A DNA stretch of 64,000 nucleotides, taken from the NCBI GenBank assembly GCA_038373865.1, contig JAXGGA010000087.1, positions 176,501-240,500 of the forward strand, given 5' to 3'. Shown here piece after piece: positions 1-12,316 of this stretch. The notes under the pieces were generated by a model. The model saw nothing but the letters and a program-made list of their open reading frames with translations. It was not told the DNA's origin and did not search any database. The stretch comes from Uloborus plumipes. Its lineage: Eukaryota; Arthropoda; Arachnida; Araneae; Uloboridae. A program made the position numbers and the translations under genes. Position 1 is the first letter of the stretch, and each line of letters opens with the position of its first letter.

Positions 1-85
1 TTAATTTCACCATCGTTTGGCGCAGTATAGCGTATGAAGGCTCTTGTGCCAGTAAACCCAAAGTAACCAACCAACCAACCTTAAT
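1..85 (+). mobile_element. 3' end of a SINE-like repeat with AACC tail
   Basis: The window opens inside a short repeat whose visible part (ttggcgcagtatagcg, then ggctcttgtgccagtaaaccc) is followed by a run of accaaccaaccaacc, a typical short simple tail. The promoter head lies outside the window, so the class is an inference. Confidence 0.5.
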
Positions 86-3000
86 TTCACTGCATGTCAG
101 TATTGTGCTCCATCCTTTTGCAAATACATTAACTACTATACCGTCAGCATCAGTACAAGGCTCCAAAAATACGATTCATTTTTGCAGCACTTCAAATTTT
201 GTTCATTGTAAAATTCTCACAAGTTTAGCAATTCACTGATTTTTTAACTACATTTTAAAACTTTTTAACATATCTATTTCCTTAAATATGCAATCTTATG
301 CACATTATATTCGGAACTTTTTATATTCAAAGTATTCTAACAACTGAATATTTTATATTTATATATTTACAAAAATTATTTATTTACCAGACTGTCAGTA
401 TTAAAACGCATCTTAACGGGGCAAAGGCAGTGATCATAACCAACGACTGGTCTATATGTCTATCTATTTTAGTACTGATCTGAATGGACACATATATAGA
501 CAAGTAAATTAAGCAGCAAAGTGAACCGCTGAGTGCTCTTAATTGCAACCGGAAACGAAATTTTTTAGTGTAAATTAGGGAATCTTTTTAAGACTATGAT
601 ACCCCTTTTTATGAGAAAACGATGATGATACTGGAAAATACCCAGATGTTTTCGGGGTACTTAGTAAATGACCATTTTGAAGTTCAAGCTGGATACCTGC
701 TCTTTTCCAGAACTTTCGACCTTACAGATTTGTCGGGGGCTCTGTTCAGCCATGTGTCTTAAATACGAAACAAAAATTGGTAATGTATTATCCATTTGGT
801 ATTCATTTTATCGGTGGTCCAAAATTGCAAATGACGGTGCCAAGTACGCAGTAGCAAAAATAATTTAGGATTGCTATAGAAAAATTCATAATAAAACCAT
901 CGACAAAAAAAAATATTAAGGTAGGTACTTCCTATTTATTACCACAGCTCTCAAAAATTCAAAAAAAATTGCACTCTTGAATTTATTTCTTATTCAGTAA
1001 TGCAACTGAACTAAATTATTGTCAACTTTTTTGAGATGCAAATAAGGTCCGCCCTTTAATTTATTAGGGGGGGGGCGATTGGGGGGATGTACTAAAAATG
1101 GCATATAAAACATTAAAATATCTGCGCAGATACTTTTGCATTTTTAAAGTGGAAAGCTCAAAAAAAAAAAAAATTTTGGGGGGGGGGGCACCCCCCCCCG
1201 CCCCCTCGAATGACGGACTTGCGCAAAAATATCACTTGATACTTAAGTAATATGTACCATCTTTAATTTTATATACAATAACATTTCCGTGCAAAGGAAG
1301 TCATTGAGATAGAGCTCAAATAAAGCAATAATCAGTATTTTAAGCCCCTCCTTCGCCCCCCCCCCATAACTCCCAAACCCGACGCTCAAACTCGTGGGAC
1401 TTTTTTATACGTTATCTCTTTATCATACTGAACAACTTGGCATAGGTGGCAATTGTATTTTTTGAATGTCCGGATTCGGCTTTTTTTTTGACCTAATTTT
1501 ACTGGACTAGAAGGGGGCTTTGTTATTGGCGACTGAATATTGGTATCATGAAGAATGGACCTGCATTTCTTTAGCTCAATGAAAGCCCAAGTTTCCACAC
1601 CGCACTAGTCTAAAAAAGATTGCTTTGTTAGTGTTAACAAATAACCACTGTGCCTTTTTAATTTATTTCTTAATACAAAAATTGAAATCGAATGGCGTGC
1701 TGATTTATTGAAAGCGAAGTAAGAGAAAGTTTCTCACAAGTAAAGAAAAGCGAAGAGAACATTGATAACGATCATCAGCATCATTCTCTCAGGTCACTGG
1801 AAAACCTACCGCTACGCTGGGGGCCGAAGGGGAAACTTAGTTTTCATTCTATTTATTAAATTTTTTTGTAAACCATACTTAGTTTGAATGTTGTACTTGA
1901 TTCGATTTCTTTCCAAAGTAAGTAAACCAGAATTCTACAAACGGTATGAAAACTATATGAGTGGGGAGGGAAAAATCAGAGTCCCGACCTTATGGCCGAT
2001 TTTTAGTTCAGGAATGGATTTTTGTCAGAACAATTATCACAATTTTTTTTATCCCCTTATGTCCTTGGGACAATTTTGCCGTATGGAAAATCTGCATGAG
2101 GGTCCGGTTCAAGTGAGGTTTTCAGATGGAATTACGTTCTGCCAGTGCATCTGTAAAATAAGATTGGGATGTCAGTATTATTTAACTGGTTCCTGTAAGT
2201 CACGTGTGGGGTGCTGCTTGGTCTGGATAAGAGCTCTCTCCAGGGCCGGAGTGATAGGAAATGATAAAAAAGCTCACTATAGAGAAATTTATGCCTTTTA
2301 AAAGGACCGGTCAACGTCCAAACCTAGTAATAATCACTTTGAATCACCCGATAGTGATTCTAATACTAAAAAAATTAAAATCGGTGAAATAATAATTTCA
2401 ACTATTTATAGCTACAGTTGGATTCAAAAAATGCAGATCTAAGGTGGATTAACGTTAACTAGCAAAGTATCCAATGAAGAGACCAACATTTTTTACAACT
2501 GTGGCAGCAAATTATAATTTAGCTGTCTAAAAAAAGGACCTTTACAGAGATAAGTGTAAAAAAATGAAAGAGAGCGAGAGAAAAAGAATGAAAAAATAAA
2601 ATAAAATTTAAAACATAGTATAAAGTTTTAAAAGAAATACAATCTTAAACCATTATTTAGAAATATCTGAGAAGAGAATCTGTTATAATATAATAGTCTA
2701 ATTAAAGGCAGCCGAAATGTAAGCTGCAATTTTATGTATTTATTTATTTATTTTAACGAAAGCAAAAATATTCGGTACAATATTGAAGCCCATGGTAAAC
2801 CTTAGTTTCACAGTTCGATTTAATCAAAAACTGAAGAGCTTTATAGCGGCTGCCGGTATATTAACATTTTAAATATTTTTGAATTGATAATATCATTACT
2901 AAAAGCACAGCAAAGGAGAGAAAATGAGTAAGTCTCAGAAATATATTTCAAATAGAAATTAAAATTAAAAGAGGGAGATTTAAAGTATCAATGAAGACTC

Positions 3001-5605
3001 ACATTAATAACTCTACCAAAATGTTTGCAGGTAAAAAACGGAAATAATATGAAACTTTATCTAGAAACTCTTGATAGGTGAAATTTAACATGAATGAAAT
3101 GGAAAAAGTGCCGGAGAGAATCGCGAAACCTAATGTATCCCCTTAAAGACATCAAAAGTGTGTTTTTACAAGTTGCATCTCGAAAATTTTCCAGGGGAGA
3201 ACTTCCGTTGCTTTAAAATTATGGAAGATCGCCTAACATTGCGTTTTGGGAACCTCAAAATCGAAAGATCGCAGGAAGAGGCTTTGACCATATCCCTGAC
3301 GTTGCCTAAGAGGACATAAAACCCCTTATGTACAAATAATCTGTTTTTATCATAAATCATACTGATTGCTGGTACGATTCGTCGCTCTTAAAAAATAATA
3401 ATAAAATGCTGTTTATTAGGTCTCCGATATCTTTTTAAGTTTAGTATTGAACTGGAATTTTTTTTACAATCTGCATGTCTAATTTATTTTACTACGAAAT
3501 TTTGAAAGTTATAAATTGCTTTCTTTCGTGCATGCCCAGCGAGAAATTAATGACTTTAAACATTTATACTGCATCAAATTAAAAAAAAAAACTTACTTCA
3601 GATATTTGTACAATGATTCACTTGCATGCTGTGAAGTTTTCTGAATGTTTGATCAAGTTTGTCTAAACACTATGCGTGTGATAAGGTGAAAACATGCGAA
3701 AAAAATTAATATTTTTTGAAAATAGTGCTAACATTTTTGTAAATTTAAGTGATATTCGTAAAAGATACGAAAATAGTTTACAGTATTATACGTAAGTAAA
3801 CAAATTGCTGAAGTGTACATTCTGAACTATTTACAATGAAGGATGACCAAAAATATTTTTAATATCTTTGTATCTATAATTTGTTACTGATCGCCTTAAT
3901 GAATGAGTGGTTTGAGTTTTATTGAAACATATCAGCTGAAGCATACCTTTTCCTTTTATGTTTCAAAAGTTACAGAAGAATTGTTTTCTTAACTCGTTGA
4001 AAAGAGAATTTTTGCGAGTGATGCCGTTTCTTTTTGTCCGCCGCTGTATACATAGACGTATGAAAGAAAGTGGGGGGGGGGGCGCTAAAATCCTAACTTC
4101 ACTTTCAACTTTGTGATAGCCGTGTTTGTATAAACGTATGAATAAAATTAGCGTAAAGATTTTTAGGAGGAGGCCTAAAATCATATTTTGCTGGGGGCCA
4201 AAAATTTGAAATTACACCACTGTTTTAGTTATAATTATAATTACTCTATCTCCTATACAGTAGTATCATAGCGTTGTCTTTCATTATTATTATTATAGTA
4301 TATTGTACAATGATATTGTTCTCTCTTTGCCATTGATTTGGCACATCGTAACAATACCTTGTGTTGAATTGCGCAGGTTTTCTTCTCTTTTTTGCACACA
4401 GCATAAATTGAGTTCTTTATGCAGAAAACGTCGACTTGTACTTAATTGATGAAAAAGTTTTCGGGCACTGTGCTAGTATGCCAAATAATCGTGCATGTTT
4501 ATCAAAAGGTCGTATACACACTCCAACAATAAATGTGGACTTACGCGAGGGGATTCGGAACGTAGCGCTGGCAAAAGTCAAGACTTCAGTGTACATTTTG
4601 TTGCCGAAACAGCACTGCTATAGGCTGGAGGGGAGTCTAGCGAAACAGAACTCCACCTCACGCAATGTGTGGATTCTCCCTTATTCGAAGTAGATGAGCG
4701 AGTCGAAAAGTCAGCGTCAACCCCGGGCTGTAATTAATGGGTGGTTCTGCTTCACTAATAACGATGCCCCTCAGCCTAATTGGCATCACCCCCCATCTAA
4801 ATTGTATTTAATTACAATGAGAGCTTTTTTCGCGGAACAGACTTCAAAGCAGTCGCGTAATTAAATTGTGGGTGATGTTTCTGAGGTAGAAACGAAAAAA
4901 AAAGGACGCTTTTGTGACTTGCCTTCGATGACAGAAACAGTGTGCACTAAATTCAGCTTTAATATACACACCATTCACACATTTAATCACAATAGTGATG
5001 TTTTTTTTTAATTGATGAGTCAAAATCGATTTTTTCATAATTGAATGTATTTTCAGTTATTTCGTTTCACAAATATCAAAGTTTGAATTTCTCTTATATA
5101 CGGTAATATAATGCACTTTTTTTTCAGAAATACCTTAGATGATGCAAACTGAAAATTATTTGTATGTACTTGATTTACGTCTCTCATATGTTCTTTTTAT
5201 TTCCCCAAAGTCAATATACCAGTTCATCATTTCAAGCATAATAAAGCTTTTTTCACTCCCGGCAAACTTGATGAACAGTTTTTGGAGGCTTTTTAATCTT
5301 TAAAGAAACATGTGACTGGAAAAAATCGAAAATACCTGCTGAAAATGAGGGAAGGTTTGTAAACAGTCACAAAAATGGCACCTAAAGGAAGAACAAGAAG
5401 AGGCAAATTAGTAGTGAGCAAAATGGCCTTGACTATTGGCTTATTTGCTTTGGGGAGAACTGTTTTAATAGAAAATCCTACTTTTAAGACCCTGGAAACT
5501 TTTCATGGGATGTAAAACTAAAGCTCTTCCTCTCAAAGTTATAGTTAAGTAAAACATGACAACAAAGTAGATTACATTAGCTTCTCGCAATGCACTCATT
5601 TGAAC
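86..5605. other. Gene-free DNA
   Basis: I see no gene or bounded repeat here apart from the G/C cluster at 1062-1210. The longest open frame (1888-2301, 137 codons, no ATG start) matches nothing known and has no splice context. Confidence 0.55.
1062..1210. repeat. G/C homopolymer cluster
   Basis: Runs of nine or more G and C flank a run of A, and the sequence ggcatataaaacattaaaat lies within. Similar C/G runs occur near 4075, 11300, 11570, 15835, 16250, 16290, 17925 and 49990. Confidence 0.7.
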
Positions 5606-5607
5606 TA

Positions 5608-6159
5608 CAGTGAACTCTCACTTATACGCCGGTCCAACAGAAAAAGGCGCATAAGTGAGAGAGACGTATAAGTGAACAAGCCTATTTAAAGGACGAAAAC
5701 GCAAAATAGTTTCAATGAGAGAATGAATAAGAATGTTTCAATAGAAAAGGGACATTTTACTACGGTTTGGCAATTACTGTAACGTAACTATAATGATTAA
5801 GAGAAAACAAAAATGGTAGCATACCTAATTACACTGTTCCCTTTAAAACCGATGCATAATAGATAATTGTCCCTCTGCGAACTCTAGTTCATGCGGAAAA
5901 AATGCCTTCCGTGAACAATAAAGGCAAAATATAAAAGAGGAAAGTGAAGAAAAATGCTTATTTTTTTAAAGAAAATGAACGAATTTTTTTTACATTTTAG
6001 GGAAAATTCGGCGCATAAGTGAAATATTTATCTTTAGAGCGACTCATAAACGAATGATACTATCATTATTTTGCTATGGAAGTTACTGGGACCATTCAAA
6101 ATCGTCGTATAAGTGACAAAGGCGCATAAAGGAGGCGGCGTATAAGTGAGAGTTCACTG
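5608..6159. mobile_element. TA-flanked MITE with repeated gcgcataagtga motifs
   Basis: A perfect 24-bp terminal repeat, starting CAGTGAACTCTCACTTATAC, is flanked by TA (5606-5607 and 6160-6161). Variants of (g)gcgcataagtgag recur inside, in both subterminal regions. CAGT-initial ends with a TA target suggest a pogo/Tigger-like or other Tc1/mariner MITE. No coding region. Confidence 0.92.
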
Positions 6160-6211
6160 TACTTGTTCGTTTAGTAATTTGTACGGCTACAGTAGACGGT
6201 CTAAGAACGGG

Positions 6212-6300
6212 CAGTGGCGTAGTTAGGAAGGGCGGTAATTCGTGGTGTCAACCCCCCCCCCAACAACAACAACAACAACAACAGAAAAAAACACTGACTT
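6212..6300. repeat. Solitary hAT-like terminus plus CAA microsatellite
   Basis: CAGTGGCGTAGTTAGGAAGG at 6212 resembles the terminus of the hAT at 33184 (CAGAGGCGTAGCTAGG). It is followed by a C-run and (CAA)n at about 6261-6283. No partner end was found. Confidence 0.4.
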
Positions 6301-6729
6301 CAAATACCGCAAAAAAAGGAAAAAAAAAAAAAACCAGCAGAATAACCAACCGTCTCTTCCGGGAAGACTATATTTGAACGAGAACGTAATTTTGAAGAAA
6401 ATCAATTAAAATATCGGATAATACGGAACATGGAATGATAGTGAAATAATGGAAAGAAAATTAAAAGTTACAAATCGATTTTCAACTATACATTATAAGT
6501 TCAAGAAAACATAACAAATAAAATAAATTAAATGCTTACCAATTTTTTCCTGCTTAATAACACACACATTTTAGAGTGGATTGTAAACTCACATCTTTTC
6601 TTTCTTATCTTACAATTTAAACTGGATACGGCTTTACTATAAAATAACTCGTCTGCATCCTTTTTCCCGCCTTAACGGTACGGGTTATTTTCAAAATTTG
6701 CTTACATTTGCTGTCCGGAGATTAAAAAA

Positions 6730-9693
6730 GAGCGATTCCATACCAAATCACCGAAAGAAAAAAAAGTTGGTCGCACGACCGACTCGGATTTTTTTTTAAT
6801 TTGGTACACAGATTGATGGTATAGAGGTATGAAAAAGCCCAAAAGGAAAGTTACCTGCTGAATTATTTTCTGAGATACATGCCCTCAAAGTTTGTCCGCC
6901 ACGTCAAAATACTAAAAAAGTGATGTTATTTAATCATTTTTTATAAAAAATCGTACTCATGCAAAATAAAAGTGTTAGATATCTATGGAAACTAGTTACT
7001 CCAGGCATTCTGAAAAAAAATACTAGAACGTTCATAATGAAAATTGCCAAGGTACAGGGCTCTTTGAAGTTGTCACCACAAAAACTTGATTTTGCAGAGT
7101 TTGCTAAAATTCAGGCATTTATTACAAAAAAAGGCAAACAAAACCAAAGGTTTTCTCACTTTCTGGTAGTGTACAGGTCCTCCCTGTAAATTGCTACGCA
7201 ATAAATTTTTTGTGTTTCTCACTCCTTCTTGGAAATATTTTAGCCTAAAAATAAGCCATAAGGCAAAAAATGCGTTTATGGCCATCTTGGCAGCCATTTT
7301 TCTCAGAAAGGGGGAGCAGTAGAAACTTTAATTCTTTTTTTTAAACAAGCCACTGATATGTTAGCTATTCACAGGAAAAGAGTTTACTTTTGGTTATTTC
7401 TCCCATTAAGAGATATCCTGCTGACAGTATATGCATGTTTTTCGCGACGACCATATGCTTTTGTTCCCCCTCTCATGGACTTAAAATTAATTAAACCAAA
7501 AAATAATGATATATTCATTATTAGCTGTATTATCTACTCAATATGTCATGAAATTTAATTTATTAAATCATTGAACAATAAATTAGATAATTGATGAAAA
7601 CAAGAAAAAGTATTTCTCTGATGCCTGAGCATTATGCATTCATAATTATAAAGCACTAAATACTTTCTTGAGAAATTAATTAACATAAATGAGCTCTAAA
7701 TAGTTATATTATAAGCAATACCCAATCTTGTGATTGGGATACTCCTGTTTTTAATTGAAGAATTTCTTGAATATCACATGAATATCAGAAAAATAAATGA
7801 GGTCTTTTCGTTTGATGTAGGATATTTTATGACAAATTTCATTTGATGGGCTACTAACTGAGCATGGTGATAAAGAGCTATTAATTTCAGCATCGAATTC
7901 CATTTTACCTTATTAACAGTTAAATATTTACAAAATAATTAAATAAATAATTTAATATAAAGCCATGATTGAAGAATTAAAATTAGTGCAACTAATTTAT
8001 TCCCATACTGATCTTTACAAAATTGACATGCGTTGAGCACTGATAAGAACTGACAAGAAAAAGTTTACTCATCACTAAAATATTAGTTCACAGATACTAT
8101 AAAGCATACATTCTATTTTCCACAAAATAATACTGCAACAAAGAACAAGGATATCCTCCTGTTTATAGCCATCAATCAGGAACATCCAATCACAAGATTG
8201 GGTATTGCCTATGAGATAAATATTCGAAGCTCCTTTATTTTCATTGATTTTTCAAGAAATTCTTTAGTACCTATCCCTTTATACCCTTGTTCTTTGTTGC
8301 AGTATTATTTTGTAGAAAATAGAATGTACGCTTTATAGTATCTGTGAACTAGTATTTTAGTGAGTAAACTTATTCTTGTCAGTTCTTATCAGTGCTCAAC
8401 ACATGTCAGTTTTGTAAAGATCAGTATGGGAATAAATTAGTTGCACTAATTTTAATTCTTCAAGCATGGCTTTATATTAAATTATTTATTTAATTATTTC
8501 ATAAATATTTAACTGTTAATAAGGTAAAATGGAATTCGATGCAGAAATTAATAGCTCTTTATCACCATGCTCAGTTAGTAGCCCATCAAATGAAATTTGT
8601 CATAAAGTATCCTACATCAAACGAAAAGACCTCATTTATTTTCCTGATATTCATGTGATATTCAAGAAATTCTTCAATTAAAAACAGGAGTATCCCAATC
8701 ACAAGATTGGTATTGCTTATAATATAACTATTTAGAGCTGATTTATGTTAATTAATTTCTCAAGAAAGTATTTAGTGCTTTATAATTATGAATGCATAAT
8801 GCTCAGGCATCAGAGAAATACTTTTTCTTGTTTTCATCAATTATCTAATTTATTGTTCAATGATTTAATAAATTAAATTTCATGACATATTGAGTAGATA
8901 ATACAGCTAATAATAAATATATAATTATTTTTTGGTTTAATTAATTTTAAGTCCATGAGAGGGGGAACAAAAGCATATGGTCGTCGCGAAAAACATGCAT
9001 ATACTGTCAGCAGGATATCTCTTAATGGGAGACATAACCAAAAGTAAACTCTTTTCCTGTGAATAGCTAACATATCAGTGGCTTGCTTTTAAAAAAATTA
9101 AATTTTCTACTGCTCCCCCTTTATGAGAAAAATGGCTGCCAAGATGGCCAAAAACGCATTTTTTGCCTTATGGCTTATTTTTAAGCTAAAATATTTCCAA
9201 GAAGGAGTGAGAAACCCAAAAAATTTATTGCGTAGCAATTTACAGGGAAGACCTGTACACTACCAGAAAGTGAGAAAACCTTTGGTTTTGTTTGCCTTTT
9301 TTTGTAATAAATGCCTGAATTTTAGCAAAATCTGCAAAATCAAGTTTTTGTGGTGACAACTTCAAAGAGCCCTGTACCTTGGCAATTTTTATTATGAACG
9401 TTCTAGTATTTTTTTTCAGAATGCCTGAAGTAACTAGTTTCCATAGATATCTAACACTTTTATTTTGCATGAGTACGATTTTTTATAAAAAATGATTAAA
9501 TAACATCACTTTTTTAGTATTTTGACGTGGCGGACAAACTTTGAGGGCATGTATCTCAGAAAATAAATGGAGCAGGTAACTTTCCTTTTGGGCTTTTTCA
9601 TACCTCTATACCATCAATCTGTGTACCAAATTAAAAAAAAAAATCCGAGTCGGTCGTGCGACCCCCATTCGGTGATTTGTTATGGAATCGCTC
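6730..9693. mobile_element. Giant near-perfect palindromic element
   Basis: The left arm (6730-8150) and right arm (8285-9693) are inverse copies that look well over 90 percent identical by eye. The loop is about 134 bp. The ends read GAGCGATTCCATA-CAAATCACCGAA. The mirrored 66-residue open frames at 7358-7558 and 8873-9073 differ at only two residues, but their presence in both arms reflects the palindrome, not a gene. The loop (about 8175-8275) is itself a diverged third copy of an arm segment (8690-8800). A target duplication is not clear (A-rich flanks). Confidence 0.9.
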
Positions 9694-9970
9694 AAAGACG
9701 ATTTTGAAGCATAGCTTATGCTCACTCAAAAAATTATTGAACTTTATTTTTATATAAATCTTTAAAAATGAGAATCAAGGCAAAAAACGCTTGTCCATTT
9801 CCAATTTTTGGAAGTTCAATTATTTTTTTCATATACTAAATTGTATAAAAAATTATATACAACAAATTATTTTTATATATTGACTATTAGTATATGATAT
9901 TCATAATAAATATTGACAATAGTAATTTTTTTCATTAAGAAATCTATGAATATATTTTGTCCGGCAGTTC

Positions 9971-10500
9971 TTGTCAAGTCCGTTACCCTAAGATTATTTT
10001 AGCTAAAAAAGGTATTAATTGCAGTCAAAAGATGGTAACACGTATTCAGTTAACTTAACAAACTAGTGACCTAACTATTTCGTACCATTTTGTTCTCCTG
10101 AGTAGAGAAGTATTGCTGTGGCGTTTCGCTCAAGATTTCTTCCAGGTGCGTATTTTTATTCTTTGTCAAGTCTGTTACCAAAGATTTTAGAATTAATTTT
10201 TACTTTTTCTCACCTTTTACCCCGAAATATTCTTTATTATACAACTCTGAGAAAATGCATACTGTTGTTCAATTTTTAAAAATTCGACAACCTAACTATA
10301 ATTTGACATTTTGGTTGAAATGTCAAGTCCGTTACTGGTCAATTCCGTTACCATACAGTTTTTGATTATTTTTTCAACAATCACAAACATCGTTTTAAGC
10401 TTCAAGGACGTAAATAATTTCAAATGAAGTTGGTTCTAGGCGCTATGATATAGTGTGAAAGGGAGATTTTATATTGATTTTGTAGGGTAACGGACGACAA
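9971..10500. repeat. MITE-like segment with GTCAAGTCCGTTAC motifs
   Basis: It starts ttgtcaagtccgttaccct and ends with agggtaacggacgacaa, its near-inverse. Internal copies gtcaagtctgttacc (about 10163), gtcaagtccgttac (about 10322) and gtcaattccgttacc (about 10338) are present. No clear target duplication is seen. Confidence 0.55.
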
Positions 10501-10959
10501 TTTTCCTTGCAACTAACTTAAAGTTTTACAACAACATTTGAATATTTAATTATGCATCAAAGTGTACAACCAATTACTTTTTCGCACATCTTAAATATGT
10601 GACAAAACATATGTTAGTGATTCTAAAAGAAAATAGCAAGTTAAAAAAATTACTTAAAATTTCTGAAATGTAAACATATGGTGAAAATGACCCGTACAAC
10701 AAAGAAACACTCACTAAAAAAGCCTTGTAGTTCCAAATGTTTCAAAGGAATCTGAACCGGTAATAACCAAATCAATTAGTTGTTATAGACATAAAAAAAA
10801 AGATGACGTCATTTCTTTTGTAGGCATCGGAAGACAGCCGATGTTTGTCTGAACGGATAATAAAACTAAGAGCAAGAAAACAGTTTTTGTGCTTGTGTGT
10901 GTGCTTTTTAAATTTTATTGCTTAAATTAAATATTTGATGTGTTGGGAGAGTTCAGAAT

Positions 10960-11682
10960 TTATACTTTTCAAACACTCGAAAATGCATTTATGGTATTTA
11001 TACTTTTCAAAGACTCTTAAAAATACCTCTTAGGGGTTGAATTTCAAGGGGTGTCGTTCAGTTTGAATATTTTTCACAAGCTCTTAAATGCATTTTGAGT
11101 GTCATCCGGGTCAAACACTTTTGATGCCACTGCATTTGAGAGATGAAATATTTCTAATATGACAGAATTCCAGAATTATACTTTTTAGTTACTGCTTTGG
11201 GTGTCACCCCCGCCCCTAGAAGGGTGTCCTTCGGCTCAAATGCCTTCCCAAACGAGATTAATGTGTTTAAAATAGTAAATATATTTTTAAATACGGCGGG
11301 GGGGGGGGGTATTGAAAATTGAAACTCCCCATGATGCTACTGGTGATATGTGATTTTTTTTAATTTCTAGAAAAAGCTTTCAAACAAAAAAAATATTGCC
11401 TTATCACCTTCATCCGTGGTAAAAAGTAAGTTTTTCCAAAATTGTCACATATCACCTTTATCCATTAGCTCTTTCAATTGCAATTTCAAATATCGGGGAC
11501 ATTTTTCAAAATTAAAGTTTTTCTAATTTTCATAAACTCAAAAACCATTTCGAATGTCACCCCCCCCCTCCCGACAGGTGACCTGACAACCTGAAAGGAA
11601 TGTGCCCCCCCCCCTCCAACCAATAGTGATGCTACTGCAATGATTAAATTAAATATTAATAAAGGAAAAGTGTTTTCAAAAT
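10960..11682. repeat. Degenerate repeat block, left part
   Basis: Several worn copies of a unit with aaactcttaaatgcattttg, gtgtcacccccccctcc and tgatgctactg recur here. The block continues at 16030-16330 on the far side of the hAT-type element, so it was contiguous before that insertion. Confidence 0.55.
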
Positions 11683-12237
11683 CAGGGTGTCCATTAGAGT
11701 GTCTCAAAAAAAACCGATAGTCGGAATTTTGTAACGCATACCCTCTTCTTTTTTTCCTTTTACATCAAAACAATTGTAAAAAAAGTTTCATGCAATTTGA
11801 ACAACGGTAACCCGTGCCGACTTGCGTCCGAAAGTGCGAACTAGCTCTTTTTCACTAGGCCAAATCGAAAAAAACTTTTTTCGGAAATTCAAAATTTCAT
11901 GTTGATAAAACGCTTTCCCTAGATCCCAACATGTCCCAAAAAATCATTTATCCAAATAAAAAAATATTTAGGTACCCCAAACGAGGCTTAAAATTCATAA
12001 TTTTCTTCCGAAAATAGCTTTTTTTCTATGTATTTTGTAAACAACGAAAGATAAATTTTAAGAAATTATCAAGATGAAAAATATGAAGCATAGAGTATAT
12101 AATTAGAGCTAAACATAAGTTTTTTCTCTCATTTTATATTTATTTCTCCCGGAAATAAATATTCCCCCTAAAATTAAGGTTTTTTCAAGTTTAAAGTTAA
12201 ACTTTCCACTTTAAATGCCACATTTTTTTTACAAATG

Positions 12238-12316
12238 AAGTTAAATAAAGCACAAATTGGGTAGAAAGTACAGCATGTACGCAGTACATGCTGTACTTTT
12301 TAATTTGTGCTTTATT
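12238..12316. repeat. Hairpin inside the foldback
   Basis: taaataaagcacaaatt ... agtacagcatgtac and its inverse gtacatgctgtact ... aatttgtgctttattta pair almost perfectly around a short gca loop. It may be a small MITE. Confidence 0.8.

Noticed and set aside
1888..2301. 137-codon open frame
   Set aside because: It starts at a TTG, has no ATG-proximal support, no recognisable domain and no splice or promoter context.
4000..4222. Possible worn hAT terminus ending ACACCACTG
   Set aside because: Only a weak resemblance to GCTACGCCACTG-type ends and no partner terminus or target duplication.
7358..7558. 66-residue open frame repeated at 8873-9073
   Set aside because: It is present twice only because it lies in both arms of the palindrome; no domain, and flanking frames on both strands are equally open.
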